Notes: a model not told the origin generated them from the sequence alone. A stretch of DNA of 64,000 nucleotides from Adiantum capillus-veneris (GCA_014529385.2 CM043942.1:30156969-30220968); one strand, 5' to 3'; shown: positions 22,196-33,350, counted from the first letter of the stretch. Made by a program: numbers and translations.

Positions 22196-23339
22196 TGGTA
22201 TTGAAGCCATGGTGTGTTAGCTAGGGTTCGTTCTTGGCATTCATTAGATTAGGATTAGGGTTTGTCAATTAATTTTTAGTCACTCTAGGGCTGGATAAAA
22301 TCTTCATGAGCCACTTTCCACACTATGGTGATTAGAGGCTAATTGATATGTGATTAGAACTGTTTAACTTGTGCAATCTCTCGTACCATGCACTGGAAAG
22401 ATAGCTTGCGGATGAGAAACTCTCAATCTCCAGCTTCTATGCTTACGGCCTCCTACATCAACAGTTAAACGACCTGCATGCGTGCTCGCCATAGCCTCAT
22501 CTGCTACATAATTGGCTCGCCATACCTACTGCACACCATTGTCACCATTCTCTGGGCTCTATGCTTACGAACGGGTGCACTAACACGTCTGTATGTGTAC
22601 GCAAGCCTGAGGGGAAGCACGAGGTTGAAGAGAAAGCAACCAAGTGATCCCCCTTCCGCTCTCAGCTTGCAACCGTCTACAAAACATGACATTTTTTTTT
22701 TAAAAAGCGTGTTCCACCCTTGGAGCATGATTGAGGTCATAGCAAACGAGCTGAGGTTCAATGCCATCGAGCAGGATTATGGCCCTGTAGCAACATCCAT
22801 AGTATCTCTACCGTAACCTCCTTCATCGCTAGAGTAAAAGAACACTCCAGATGGACGTGAGGCTTCCCGGTGCTTCATCTTCCTGCCTTGTAGGTTTTGC
22901 AGAGCTGAAAACTCAAAACATTATCTATTAATTCATTTTTTAACCTCAAAAATGGTGTGAGTCATTTAAGTGGGCCTTGAGAATTAAGTGACGAGTCTCA
23001 CACAATGGATGCTAGACACATGCTCACCAATGTTTTTACCGATTTTCTTACACTAAAAATACTCCAAATCTAGACAGTGTCCATCAAGATGCCCGTGAAT
23101 TTTCAAATTCTTGTCCTTTAAATATGCACTAAAGGTTGGTTTTCTTTGAACACTAACGCTCACTGTAGAGGTTAGACACTTCTTGTACGAGTCACTAAGT
23201 AAGACCACCTCATGGAGCAGAAAATCACCATCATCACCACGTTTAATGGGGATAACTTTTTCACCGCACCATCATCACCACCTTTAATGGGGATAACTTT
23301 TTCACATGGTAGAGCAAGACTATATACTTACTGATGCAC
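22196..23339 (+). other. Copia G leader region, no recognised domain
   Basis: An open frame at 22478-22816 (112 residues) has no recognised motif. At 23226-23315 a segment of about 40 bp containing TTTAATGGGGATAACTTTTT is duplicated in tandem. This matches the gag start (TFNGDNFFT), so the duplication is at the beginning of gag. Confidence 0.45.
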
Positions 23340-23866
23340 AAGGACCTATGGCATGTAAAAGAGCCTAATGATGAATCATTGAGCTCAACAACAATTGCGT
23401 TTTATTGCCCAATCATTAGGGGATGATGTCATCTCACATATTTCTTGGATCATACATGCAAAGAGGCGTGGGATGCTCTCAATCGAGAATTTGGCACCGC
23501 ATCAAAGACCAATTTATTAATGTAGTTCTACAAATTGAAGAAGAAGGATGATGAGTCGCTTGTGGCTTACCTTAACAAGTTTAAAGCATTGAAGCAATAG
23601 CTGCTAGGAGCACAAAAGCAGCTCCCTAATGATGAAGCCATTGTAGTTCTACTCAATAGTGTTGACAAGGCACCATTTGACATGCTTGTGTCTACTTTGA
23701 AAAATATGGAAAAGAAGGTTGATGAAGTAATTGTTGCACCTATGGAATTTGATTCAAAGCACAAGACTGGGCCAGAAGGTGCAACTCTAATGGAAGTACC
23801 AAGAGATTGAGTATTCTTCAACCAAGGAGGATTCAGAGGAGGAAGAGCAACCATGACAACAGGAAG
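23340..23866 (+). pseudogene. Copia G gag (UBN2-type)
   Basis: Frames read KEAWDALNREFGTASKTNLL, FYKLKKKDDESLVAYLNKFK, LPNDEAIVVLLNSVDKAPFD and FDSKHKTGPEG. These are the capsid blocks of a copia gag (UBN2-like). Several stops replace Gln codons (for example LM*FYKL and LK*QLL-like positions), consistent with C-to-T decay. No zinc knuckle or protease follows; the frame runs into the truncated second LTR. Confidence 0.7.
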
Positions 23867-23871
23867 AGGAC

Positions 23872-24056
23872 GATGCTCTATTTATGAACTTGTGATCACC
23901 TTATGCATACTCAAGATCATGTATATGACCCCAAGCTTCCATCTTGGAACCTAATTTTCTTGAGTAACATTGTTTATGATGGGCACTCACACACGCATCA
24001 TGATAGGCATTAGATTGCACCCACCCTAGCTCTAGAAAATTTGTGTGTTTCAATGC
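23872..24056 (+). repeat. Copia G partial second LTR (R-U5 part only)
   Basis: It matches about 22018-22195 with roughly 90 percent identity by eye, including AACTTGTGATC, CATACTCAAGATC and TTTTCTTGAGTAACATTG. The upstream (U3 plus TATA) part is missing. Confidence 0.75.
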
Positions 24057-24480
24057 ACGAAAGAACAACATTGCCTGTGTAGTGTTGCGAGAAGTGGAAA
24101 TGAAGGTTGAAATGATCCCAAATCAAAATAAGCCCAAAGGTTATGCCACCCTAAAAATGCTCACCAAAAAACACCTCAATGGGAGAATGTGAGTCGAAAG
24201 GGTGTTGTCAATGCTACCCAAATTTCAAAGCCTACTTTAATAACAATAGTTGGAATTATGACTACAAGATTGTGCGTAAAGATGGAGAAGATGAAGGAGA
24301 AACGCAAGAACACTCACCGTTGGAAGTAGTATTAACGAGTGTGCTAATACAAAGATAAGATTTTCCATAGAATGATGGACATATATACAAGCCACAGGAA
24401 AAAAACCTCCTAATGAGGGGGAAAATCCCCCAACGGTCCTAAGTATGTTCACTCACATCACTATCATAATATGGTAATAG
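24057..24480 (-). mobile_element. Copia F-family fragment F2 (LTR, PBS, leader)
   Basis: On the minus strand an LTR (about 24480-24250) resembles the LTRs at 60662 and 63787, including GGACCGTTGGGGGATTTT, TTAGGAGGTTTTTTTCC and TTCTCCATCTT. It is followed by the primer-binding site ATTGTTATTAAAG (about 24249-24235) and a leader to 24057. The rest of the element is absent. Confidence 0.65.
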
Positions 24481-25311
24481 GTTTTACTTTATGTTGATGC
24501 AACGAAGAGCTTCTCTCCATCACTACTCTCTTGTGACCTCTTTCTTTCTCGCATCACAATTCTTCTTGTGAGATCTCTCCAATGCATGTATGTGTGCTCT
24601 CTTGAGTGTATGCATGTACATTGTCCTACATTCCAAATCCTCTTCAACTGGTATTTAGTTTGGAAGCAATTATTCTCATAACAAAAGTTTGTGGCTTACT
24701 ATTTTAAAAGATTATTTCCAAAATAACCTTCAATACATCCTATGGATGTGTTAACACCTCTCTATGAAGAGATCGTATATGAAGTGTTTATATTACTCAA
24801 TTCAAAAATGGCATTACATTCAAACGAAGAAAAATATAAATGTTATCCCTTGTGTATTATTTCATTAAGCATTACACTAATCACTATGAATGCTACACTA
24901 GTTGGACCACCATAGATAAATAGTTTGCTCCTTTCTCCACACTATCTATTGTTGTGTTTTGGAGTCTTTAAATGAACTCCTCTGTGAATTCCTTCGCTCG
25001 GATTTTGCTCCCTGCACCTGCCATCGCTTGACAAATAGCATCAAGTGATCCATATTAGCTTGACTTTTAAATAAAATTCATGACTTGGATTTTACTACTT
25101 TTACTCTAAAAAATGGTAGTACTCCAACATTTGGTTTTCTTTTGCAACTTGATGCTTGTCAGTAATCCTAGAAATATTGTGCAACCGCTTTGAATGTAGA
25201 GAGATGAACAAATCCCTCAGGACTCTTTCCTCTTTGTACTGTATATGTTGGGTCTTTGGAGCTCTTACGGTCTCAAGAGCTATGCATTTTGTGGATTGTT
25301 AGTCGTGCATA

Positions 25312-25520
25312 CATTTTGAATGTGTTGACGTCTGCGTGGAAGGATAGTGTATTCTTTTCTTTATTTACGGGCAATGATGGATGCTACAAGTTCATTTTGA
25401 ATGTGTCAAGGTGTGCGTGCAAGGATAGTGTATTCTTTTCTTGATTGCCATGCAATGATGGATGCTACAAGTTCATTTTAAGACAAAAATCGCAACAACT
25501 ACCAGTGGCTGTTTGGCAAT
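25312..25520. repeat. 81-bp tandem repeat, about 2.4 copies
   Basis: Two units (from about 25312 and 25393) share CATTTTGAATGTGT, AAGGATAGTGTATTC and GCAATGATGGATGCTACAAG. A third partial unit near 25506 has GGCAATGATGGATGCTATAAG. No coding role is visible. Confidence 0.8.
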
Positions 25521-26721
25521 GATGGATGCTATAAGTTCATTGGGTTCACAATGGCTCTATGTCAAAGGTTGTCTTTCAACCTCCGTAGATGAAGGTGAAT
25601 TCTCAACAAACCCCTTCAACATGGGAAACCACACCCCTGATTTAAAGTAGGAAAGGAGAATAGTGACGAGAAAAGATAGTGATATGAAAGCTACCAATCC
25701 CCACCATGCCTAGGCATAAGTACGATGCAAGAAAATCTTTCAAGATCATGCGCTAAAAAATAAAAGCAAAACAAGTATCAACAATGCCACGACCTCCCAG
25801 TTGTGTCAGTATCATGGGAGTCATCCAAACTACGCCACAATTTTGTGCCAACTGTAACAAAAATCAATGTGACTAATGGCACGACTTTAACAGAGTTTTT
25901 ACTCAAATGGTGGCATTAACTTCTTCATCATGTAAGGTTTCTTATGAGCAAAACTTTGGATTTTAGCAAAGGAAGTGCAATTAAAGACCATTCTTCATAG
26001 GAGTTGGTTATAGAGCACAAGGAAGAGCTTGCTCTTAATATGGGGCTCTAAGACTGCAAGGTGGAGTACAAAGTGATAAGAGAGACCATGCTCACTAATG
26101 TGTTAATGCAACCTTGAGGAGGAGAGAGCATGAGGTATGTATGCTAGCCAATCCTTAGAGTTCAAATCTTTTTACATATTATGATCTTTCAATTATGGCG
26201 TAAGGTATTCCTAATGGCTTCAAAAAAAATATCCATTACCTACATAGTGCAAGGACACTCTAAAGAGAAGAAAACGCTGAAGAAACAAGGTGAAAATTCA
26301 CTATGGCTTACATAAGGCTATTGACAAGAAATTCCTAATAAAAAGCTTCTTTGATAAAAAATAGAAAGTGACACTATTATTTTTAAACATGTATCACAAT
26401 ACAATATTATGTTTATTTCAAAAAATGTGTAACAATAAATTATTTACATTACAATATATTTCAAAGGCATAAAAAATAATGTTTAATTCAAAACTCAATG
26501 CCCCTCTTTAAAGACGGAGCTACACAAATGTCAACACCCTATATAATCGACAAGATTTTTCCAATGGTCCAGATTTGCACCAAAAAATCCACCCTTCACT
26601 AAGGACTCCTTATGTAGTCCAAAAATAAAGGAGAAGAGAAACACAAATGTACCAATATGTTGAAGAGAAAATAAAGGAGAAGAGAAACACAAATGGTCTC
26701 TTCATATGGACTCAAAAATTA

Positions 26722-26905
26722 TTTTGACTTTCGACCTTCATGTATCTTTTCATTTCCCAAACTAGCCCTTCACTTATGCATTTAAGATGTTTTGAAAGTA
26801 TTTTTATGTTTTCAAGATTCTTTTGACTTTCCACCTTCATGTGTCTTTTCATTTCCCTAACTCACCCTTCACTTATGCATTTAAGATGTTTTGAAAGGAT
26901 TTTTT
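26722..26905. repeat. 99-bp tandem duplication
   Basis: TTTTGACTTTC at 26722 and 26821, each followed by CCTTCATGTNTCTTTTCATTT and TTCACTTATGCATTTAAG. The second copy ends in a T run. A smaller direct duplication, GGAGAAGAGAAACACAAATG, occurs just upstream (about 26629 and 26674). Confidence 0.8.
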
Positions 26906-27700
26906 TTTTTTCGAGATTGGGGGGCCCTAATGATGTCTTAATGCTAATTTGATTTTTAAATTTGAATAGTGCAGTGTTTAACCCATTTGAGCACGTATAT
27001 AAAACTTTTGAATCTTTATGAAATTATAGACTTAAAATTTCGATAATGTTTGCAAGCATGCAGATACAACTTTCTAGTGCCACTCATAAAATATGTGTGC
27101 AAGAAGTAAATTTTTTGGATAAAAAAGGACTCTTGGTGTCCTTTGATTTTCTTGACATAAAACGAATGGAAAGCATTTGACATACATAATTGTATCTTTA
27201 AAAATCGAAATATTTCTTTGATTGCTTTTAAGTTTCAATAGGGAAGGTGTAATAGTTATCCATGGTCTTTTAATTGATCCGCAGTCATCATCATTGAAAG
27301 CTCTAAATAGGTTAATGTGTATGTGTGTACTACCTTTGAATCAATTTTGACTGGGCAATTTTATTGAAGATATGCTACTTAGCTATCGTTGCTCATCCTT
27401 GTGTTCTTGATCTCTTACATTGAATGCATTGCATGTTTGTAATAAATTTTTCTCTGATAGCACACTCAACGTCTGACATTGATTTGAAGGAACTAATTTC
27501 CTTTCAAATTCTATAAGTCCTAATTATAACTTTTGAACTTGAATTCAACTTTTTGCTCTCCAACTTTAGCATTTTCCTTCTCCAAGTCAGGTCCTCAGCT
27601 TTATCTACCACAAGGTCATCTGAATGGGATCAATGGTCCCTTTGCAAAAGTGGCCTTGTCACTTATTGGGGTTTGTTCATCTTGATAACTAATCTCGAGA

Positions 27701-28216
27701 TAAAAACTGATTTTGGGATCCCGAGATTAGTATCTTAAGATTTCATAGCCATGTGGGTAAGATTGTGAATTTGATGTGATGGAGCAACATCAGGTCATGT
27801 GCACAAAGATAATCCATGTTGCCAATGTATAATCATTGAGAGAGGGGGGAAGACCAAAATTCATTGAAACTAATGGATCTTTAAAGCCGCATGATGGACA
27901 AGCGCAGAAATCTAGATGACTTTGTTGTCTCAAAATGAAGGCATTGCATTCGCATAAGTGGTTACAGTTTGCAATCTTTCTAGAAATGTATTTGGATTTC
28001 TGTTGTTTTCCTACATGTATTTGTAGTTGTCTGTAGTAGGTATCTATAGGACTCTGTGATGGAAGCAAAGAATCCAGATATAAAACACAGCTGTTTAATG
28101 TATTTTTATCTTCAACCGGTATTTTTATGTATGTGTGCATGTGTGAGATAAGAGAGGAAGACTAGAGATGTAGGATGGGTCACACGCCAGTATCTAATTG
28201 TGCTTAATCAACTCTT
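27701..28216 (-). other. 3' flank of the 785-codon gene, possible 3' UTR
   Basis: Directly downstream of the stop codon at 28217. An open frame of 116 codons (28140-27790, minus) has no family features and is probably incidental within a 3' UTR. No clear AATAAA signal was found on the minus strand close to the stop. Confidence 0.3.
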
Positions 28217-30574
28217 TTAAGGCAGATAGCCTCTTGCAAAGGACCTGCCCTCCCTGGTTTTGGAATTTGAGCCGAAGTCGGATTGGAACCACAAAATCCC
28301 AACCATAGTGGACCCAAAAATGAAGGCCATTGCCACCAATAGCCAAATCTTTCTTGTTGCAAATCGCGACTTCCACAGATGAGATTGAGGAGAGCATGAT
28401 GATGGCAGGTTCTGATTTTCCTTCACCCTATGCATCTTGCGATTTCTCCGCTTTCGGCGCCTGGCTTTGCTAACATCATCTCGAAGATCATCATCCCCAT
28501 CATTGTCACTAGAGGCAATGGGTTGACTACAGCTCCCCACATAAGATGAGCAATTGTAATCCAGAATATGTGAATCTATCAGTGTCTCACAAGCAGTGGC
28601 CTGGTTTGTTGTCTGCAAACCTCCTGACGAATTGGTACACACATGAGCCTGCAGCTGTTGGGTCCGCAAACGGTACTCGGCATCAGAATCACCATCATCA
28701 TGTAAAATCAAAGCCTGCGGAGAAGCCACGTTCTTGTCCGAATCTCTGCCAGTTTTACATACTTGGATTTCAGTGGGCACATGCTCTTCAGATTCTGAGG
28801 GTCCCCTTGCCCCTCGTCCTTGTGTACCACTGTCTTTTGTAAGTTCTCCAGCCTGTTGTCCTTGCATATGTCTATTTTCTACATGCTGTTCAAAATACTC
28901 AGCAGTGGATTGGCCTCCACCCTCGTTTGCACACAAATGCTCTTGTATTATATGCTCTTGCCCTTGCATATGGCTTTCTTCTATGTGCTGCTCAATATAC
29001 TCCAGAGCAGATTTGCCTCCACCCTCATTCGCACCTGCAGTTTGGCAACAAGCTGGATCAGTTCTAGCAGACCCAGTGAAGGCACGCTTGTCCCCTTGGT
29101 TCGTATCTTCACTCTGGGAATGTTGTTTTCGCTCACTCCCCTGTTCGCCTAAATCCCCATCATTGGAATCTGCATTGTAGCCACATGAACCACTATCATT
29201 AACTTCAACAACTCCTGGTCTATGCCCTCCTAGGTTGCCTTTTGCAACAGAGTCTGTGCTTGTCGAAGCACCCCTCTTCATACGCTCCTCATCAAGTTCT
29301 TCATCGCTCTCATGATGTACAAGATCAAGAGGCCCTGCCATCACCTTAAGAAGCCGGCGCTTATCCTCATCCTGAATACAACAAAGAATATTTTCTAAGC
29401 ACACAGGGTCTTTCTTTCCCAGAACCGCAAGCAACCAGTTCCACTGGATCTGGACCATTTGCTCTTGTATGCATTTGTTCATCTTTTCTCTTCCTCCATG
29501 TGTTCCAATCAGATCGAAGGAAGTCGTTGACAATTCATCTTCAAGATAAGTCTCTGTGCATGAATCGCCTGCCTGTGATGTATGCCTCAATAGCTCTACT
29601 ATGTCAAGCACTGCCCTCTGCATACAGAAAACTCTCTCCTTTGCCCCCTCCTTCCTTTCATCCAGCCTACTAAAGTCAATAGCATCCTTGGAGGGGACCC
29701 TAAGAGCAAGAACATTTTGCAGAAGTACTACAAGTTCACCAAGCACCTTGTGTTTCAGAATACGCAAATAATCGCCTGAAACCACGGTACCACAACTTCC
29801 TGATAACAATGGCACCTTCTTGTCATCGGATAGCTGCATGTCCACTAAGATGTTCATAATGTTGACAAGCACACGTTCTTCCACATCATCGGTCTGGTTA
29901 ACCTTGAGCTGTGGGTGGTTTTGCAAAATTTTCATAGTGTCTACAACTAGTAACTTGATTTCATGTTCAACCTGCTGCTCATGAAATGGCAAGATTGACG
30001 AGGACATCAAAAGCTGACGACGTTGCTGGTAGATAATGAATGCCTCGACAAATTGAGCACCAATCAGAAGGACATAGGTCACTGTCACAGCATTTGGATG
30101 TTGGTCCTTGGACCTGCGGTCGACTTCAAGCAAAGCGCTCACATCATGCCAAACAATGTGCAGCCACAACGACTTCCGGTGGCATGTTGGCCAAGCAGCC
30201 CCAACTTCTACAATGCCCTTATTTTGATCAATCAAACTTTTTGCATAGTCTTCATCCTTTGAGGGCTGTTCCGGCGGTAGTATGCCAGCACACAAGCACA
30301 TCTCACTTGCCTGTATTCTAGAGTTCGCAGTGTTTTTCTCCACACATTCATTTGGAACATCTTCCTTCACATGTTGCACTGCCACCTTTATTGTGCTGCT
30401 CCAGCTAAGTTTAGGCTGCAAAAGCGGTGAATGTCTGCAAATGACGACTACAGGCACTTCAAAGAGGCCATTTTTGACACTTCTCATATCCATTACGCAA
30501 GACGCAAAAGTTAAGAGGAAAGACCAGTCTTCAAATCCATTGTCCAACCTGCACAATTGAAAAGGGAAAATCAT
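28217..30574 (-). CDS. Large plant membrane-anchored protein, probable last exon
   Basis: An uninterrupted 785-codon frame, by far the longest host-like frame here. A good 3' splice site (TTTTCAATTGTGCAG, exon from 30548) suggests that coding enters from an upstream exon; the ATG at 30574 would lie in the intron, so the true start may be elsewhere. Residues about 165-200 (AVTVTYVLLIGAQFVEAF) faintly resemble the VTYVLLIGA-type signature of plant DUF4220 membrane proteins; I hold this loosely. Residues 430-740 are acidic, Ser/Gln-rich and probably disordered, with two 34-residue repeats (ANEGGG...HMQGQ near 515 and 549). A basic patch (KARRRKRRNRK) precedes a single C-terminal membrane helix (about 743-763, IWLLVAMAFIFGSTMVGILW). 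Coding quality is high, with no stops, unlike its surroundings. Function unknown. Confidence 0.75.
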   Translation of the reverse strand: MIFPFQLCRLDNGFEDWSFLLTFASCVMDMRSVKNGLFEVPVVVICRHSPLLQPKLSWSSTIKVAVQHVKEDVPNECVEKNTANSRIQASEMCLCAGILPPEQPSKDEDYAKSLIDQNKGIVEVGAAWPTCHRKSLWLHIVWHDVSALLEVDRRSKDQHPNAVTVTYVLLIGAQFVEAFIIYQQRRQLLMSSSILPFHEQQVEHEIKLLVVDTMKILQNHPQLKVNQTDDVEERVLVNIMNILVDMQLSDDKKVPLLSGSCGTVVSGDYLRILKHKVLGELVVLLQNVLALRVPSKDAIDFSRLDERKEGAKERVFCMQRAVLDIVELLRHTSQAGDSCTETYLEDELSTTSFDLIGTHGGREKMNKCIQEQMVQIQWNWLLAVLGKKDPVCLENILCCIQDEDKRRLLKVMAGPLDLVHHESDEELDEERMKRGASTSTDSVAKGNLGGHRPGVVEVNDSGSCGYNADSNDGDLGEQGSERKQHSQSEDTNQGDKRAFTGSARTDPACCQTAGANEGGGKSALEYIEQHIEESHMQGQEHIIQEHLCANEGGGQSTAEYFEQHVENRHMQGQQAGELTKDSGTQGRGARGPSESEEHVPTEIQVCKTGRDSDKNVASPQALILHDDGDSDAEYRLRTQQLQAHVCTNSSGGLQTTNQATACETLIDSHILDYNCSSYVGSCSQPIASSDNDGDDDLRDDVSKARRRKRRNRKMHRVKENQNLPSSCSPQSHLWKSRFATRKIWLLVAMAFIFGSTMVGILWFQSDFGSNSKTREGRSFARGYLP

Positions 30575-30618
30575 TGACCTCTTTTTTTTGTTCGTAATGT
30601 GTAATCGTATTGATTTAC
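30549..30618 (-). other. Candidate short intron or LINE 3' end before the large exon
   Basis: A GTAAAT donor (30618) and GTGCAG acceptor (30549) bound 70 bp. Splicing here keeps frame with an upstream hydrophobic stretch (SWAFVFMSNILAFVFD...ISFR, then LDNGFEDW). However, upstream sequence is a LINE, and an A run (30585-30592) inside this interval could be the LINE poly(A). The real upstream exon may therefore lie elsewhere, with the LINE inside the intron. Confidence 0.35.
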
Positions 30619-31762
30619 CTAAAAGAAATGTACAACGTTAAACGACCCTTCCAACAATCAAATACAAAGGCTAGAATATTGGACATGAACACGAAAGCCC
30701 ATGACCAAGATGGCAAAGCAGTCATGCTTGACGATCAAGCAATGAATGCCACCGTCAAGATGCCATCCTTCCAGATCTGTGCATTTGCCACAGGAATGAC
30801 CCCAGCAGTTGAGAGCGAAGAAACATTCCAAAGCAAATTACCTCTCAACCTGAATACATGCTGTTGAACACCATGTGCACCATCCAAAATAAAGGCATCC
30901 CGCATGCTCCAATGATACCAAAAACCCCAGTAACGAAGCATATCAAAAAGCAACTAAGAATGCTGAGGATGGCATGCATGAGAGCGCTTTTCCAAAACCC
31001 AGTCATGAGGAGAAAAAGATTCACCAAAAACATGAAACTAGAGGAGTGAAACAAAGGCCCATAGTTTCTTGGCAAGAGGGCAAGTAATGAAGCGATGTCT
31101 ATTGTCTTCTCTGAAAGTGGTGCAAAAGAAACACATGCCATTGGAAAGACAACAGTGCAAACTCACTCCCAATGCAAGCTCTTCCACCATAGCCCGCCAA
31201 AGAAACACCTTTCCCTTTTAGGGAAGTTGAGTATGCCAGCCTCAAAACAATACATCTCTCCACCAAGCAGCCAATTTCTTGACCCGCCAAGACTTGTTGG
31301 CATTGTCAACCAACCAATGCTGTCGTCCAATAAGAGAGTGATAGACATAATTTTGCAAAATTGGCAATAATGGGCTTTTTGCCTTGGACTTTCCAATCTT
31401 GCCAAGGCTTGTCAACAATTAAGGCACGGAGCACATGAAAAGAAGAATACCAACCACAAAGTCACTCCCAAATAGCTCGATATCCACGAGGGATACGACA
31501 TCGATGCCACACCCTATGAAAAGAGAGAAGCTGGCTGCGTTGTGGCAACACAGTATCAAAGAGGTAAACAATATCAAGTCTTGCAATACAGTTCAATTGT
31601 CGGCGAAGGTGCTCTTTGCCAGGCCAAGTAATAATTCTAGAGGTGGCAAGCACAGATTGTAGAGAATGTCTAAGGTGCAACGAAAAAGAGTGAATCCGGT
31701 GATGATCTCGTCTGCAATTGCAAGCAAACCTAGTAAACAAAGAGACTTGATTTCATTAATTT
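30586..31762 (-). mobile_element. LINE (L1-type) ORF2 C-terminal fragment with zf-RVT domain
   Basis: Minus-strand frames show a reverse transcriptase tail. The clearest block is MCFFCTTFREDNRHRFITC followed by PLAKKLWAFV (31136-31041), a Cys-x2-Cys...His-x4-Cys zf-RVT motif. Further down come YWGFWYHWSMRDAFIL and LLWNVSSLSTAGVIP, typical of the tail after zf-RVT, ending in TGA near 30734. Upstream, GKEHLRRQLNCIARLDIVYL and SRNWLLGGEMYCF-type segments (31740-31260) belong to the same degraded ORF in other frames. Stops and frameshifts are frequent; the 5' part is missing. It sits immediately upstream of the large minus-strand exon, in the same orientation. Confidence 0.7.
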
Positions 31763-31929
31763 GAATGGATCTCAGATCTATCATGACAAATCTCCTCGGA
31801 AACGACCTCCTATCATGTACCGCCCCCATGTACGAGCACGGGTAGCCGACTTGCAAGTGAAACCTGCAAACAAGGGTGTCAACACGGATGGGAAGGGAAG
31901 CACTAGAGAGAGAAGGGGATCGTTGGCTA

Positions 31930-31967
<38 letters not shown>

Positions 31968-32051
31968 TTGGTGAGAAAAACGCTAGAGAGAGGAGGTCCA
32001 ACACACAAGAACGCTAGTGAGAGAGAGAGAGTGTGACACGAAATGCTAGCA
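31763..32051. other. Spacer with (GA)n microsatellite
   Basis: No gene. A GA run occupies about 31935-31965, with further GA clusters near 31905 and 32018. It separates the LINE from the target duplication of element A1. Confidence 0.7.
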
Positions 32052-32056
32052 AGCTC
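32052..32056. repeat. Target-site duplication AGCTC, left copy (element A1)
   Basis: AGCTC precedes the left LTR and recurs at 45868-45872 directly after the right LTR, 13.8 kb away. This ties the two outer LTR parts into one insertion. Confidence 0.88.
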
Positions 32057-32728
32057 TATCACGGGAACAAGCACCACGTGCCAACGAAAAAGAACAGATT
32101 GAGCAACTTTAAGCACTTCAAATAACAATTGAACTAAAAGAGATAGAGAGTGCACAACACACGAGACGGGGAGTGGCGGAGTTCCACCCCAAGAGAGCAC
32201 TGACCCAAACCTTGGCGCCCCTTTCAATATTTCTTTATATTGCTTGAACTCGGTACAACGCCGGTACTCCAGACTCTGCACCTTCTCCAAGAAGCATGCC
32301 AAAGAATGGGCCCTTGGCTCATATTAAAAAGGCCCTTGGCCTACGAAAAGCAGTTACATGAAAAGCTACAAACTCAAAAGCATCACGTTCAAAAGCGTTG
32401 AGCCCAAAAAGCTGCCAACGTGAATTACGGAAATCCGTACACTTGCCACGTCAACACTTGCCAGTGCAAAACGCGGAAATCCGTACTGCTGCCACGTCAT
32501 CATGTCACCGTAAATTCTGAGTTGTCCATACAATTGCCACATCATCAGTTTTTAACTCTTTTGTGCGTGGGTTGTCTTTGTGGTACTTGGGCCCCATCGG
32601 ACGGGGTCCCATAAGTTGATGGTAACTTCTTCTGCTTCTTCTACTGCTTCTAGGGGTTAGGCTTCTCGGTCGGGACCTACAGGTTGGCTCTGTTTTTTAG
32701 TGGTTTGACACGTCAGTAGTTTGTGACA
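32057..32728 (-). repeat. A1 left LTR (3' LTR)
   Basis: 672 bp, ending TTTGTGACA on the plus strand. It contains the shared block GGCGCCCCTTTC...ATATTTCTTTATATT at 32216-32240, whose minus-strand reading gives a TATAAA box. Confidence 0.88.
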
Positions 32729-33345
32729 TCCCTCCTTCTTGAAAGAAAGTAAGCGTCCGCCACGATTACGACATATCTGCAAAACAACTCAAGTTAGCTC
32801 AAAAATTTCCGAGGGACAATCAATTTTCTCATTCCAAATCGGAGCTCGAAGAATCTCATCCAATAACAAGTCTCATTCCATTTTGGAACTCTTGATATCT
32901 TGGGTTGTTGGTTTTCCAAAAAAATCTCATCCAATAAGGAGTATTTAATGGTTGGCACATCACGATGCAACACAAATGCTCACATATGCATGTTACAAGA
33001 CAGAAACATAAAGCCATCGATGAACACTCCCCATGCAAATAACCATCTTGGTCCGGACCATGAGCTGTTCAACGACTCCCTCATCACTCCTACTGCAAAT
33101 AACCTAAATAGGTCCGGGCCATGAGATATAGAGGCCATCTACAACCAAACGCCCCCAGATCGCAACCTGCATCGTTTGGAGGTGCTGAGAGTAATCACTG
33201 CTCTAACTTCTTAATACTCCCCCCGTAAATAACCATCCAGGTCCGGCCCATGAGTATGAGCAAGCATTCTCAAGCATCATTTCTCACTACCCCTCCACCC
33301 GGGAGTAAAATCACCAATCATTGAACCCGTATTAAAACTAGAGTC
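32729..33345 (-). other. A1 internal region, left part, non-coding
   Basis: Begins with the polypurine tract. Similar sequence occurs at 49595-49990 in element A2 (for example CAAAACAACTCAAGTTAGC and GGTTGGCACATCACNATGCAA). No coding frame. A CCATGAGCTG/CCATGAG-type GTCCGG-containing phrase repeats three times between 33045 and 33255. Confidence 0.7.
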
Positions 33346-33350
33346 AAACA
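33346..33350. repeat. Target-site duplication AAACA, left copy (element B1)
   Basis: AAACA before the left LTR is matched by AAACA at 38084-38088 after the right LTR. Confidence 0.9.

Larger units (their letters stand above)
21881..24056 (+). mobile_element. Copia element G, gag-only derivative
   Basis: A 5' LTR (21881-22195) begins TGTTGAAGTATTT and ends TTTAGCA, followed at once by the primer-binding site TGGTATTGAAGCC. A gag relic lies at 23340-23860. A partial second LTR (23872-24056) corresponds only to the LTR part after the TATA box. No pol is present. No target duplication could be confirmed. It looks like a deletion derivative of a copia family different from D. Confidence 0.65.
24481..27700. 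other. Long gene-free stretch
   Basis: No gene, LTR or retroelement domain is recognised on either strand. Short tandem duplications are listed separately (25312, 26722). Open frames are short and lack motifs. It lies downstream of the minus-strand gene at 28.2-30.6 kb. Confidence 0.5.

Noticed and set aside
22478-22816. 112-codon plus-strand frame in copia G leader
   Set aside because: No similarity to gag or other families, in a region expected to be untranslated leader; kept only as a note.
28546-30560. Several plus-strand open frames of 60-150 codons opposite the 785-codon gene
   Set aside because: Antisense shadows of the minus-strand coding sequence with no motifs of their own.
31781-32302. 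173-codon minus-strand open frame with Ser/Leu repeats
   Set aside because: It is made by reading through (GA)n microsatellite DNA and the A1 LTR; no family motif and it crosses a target-site duplication.
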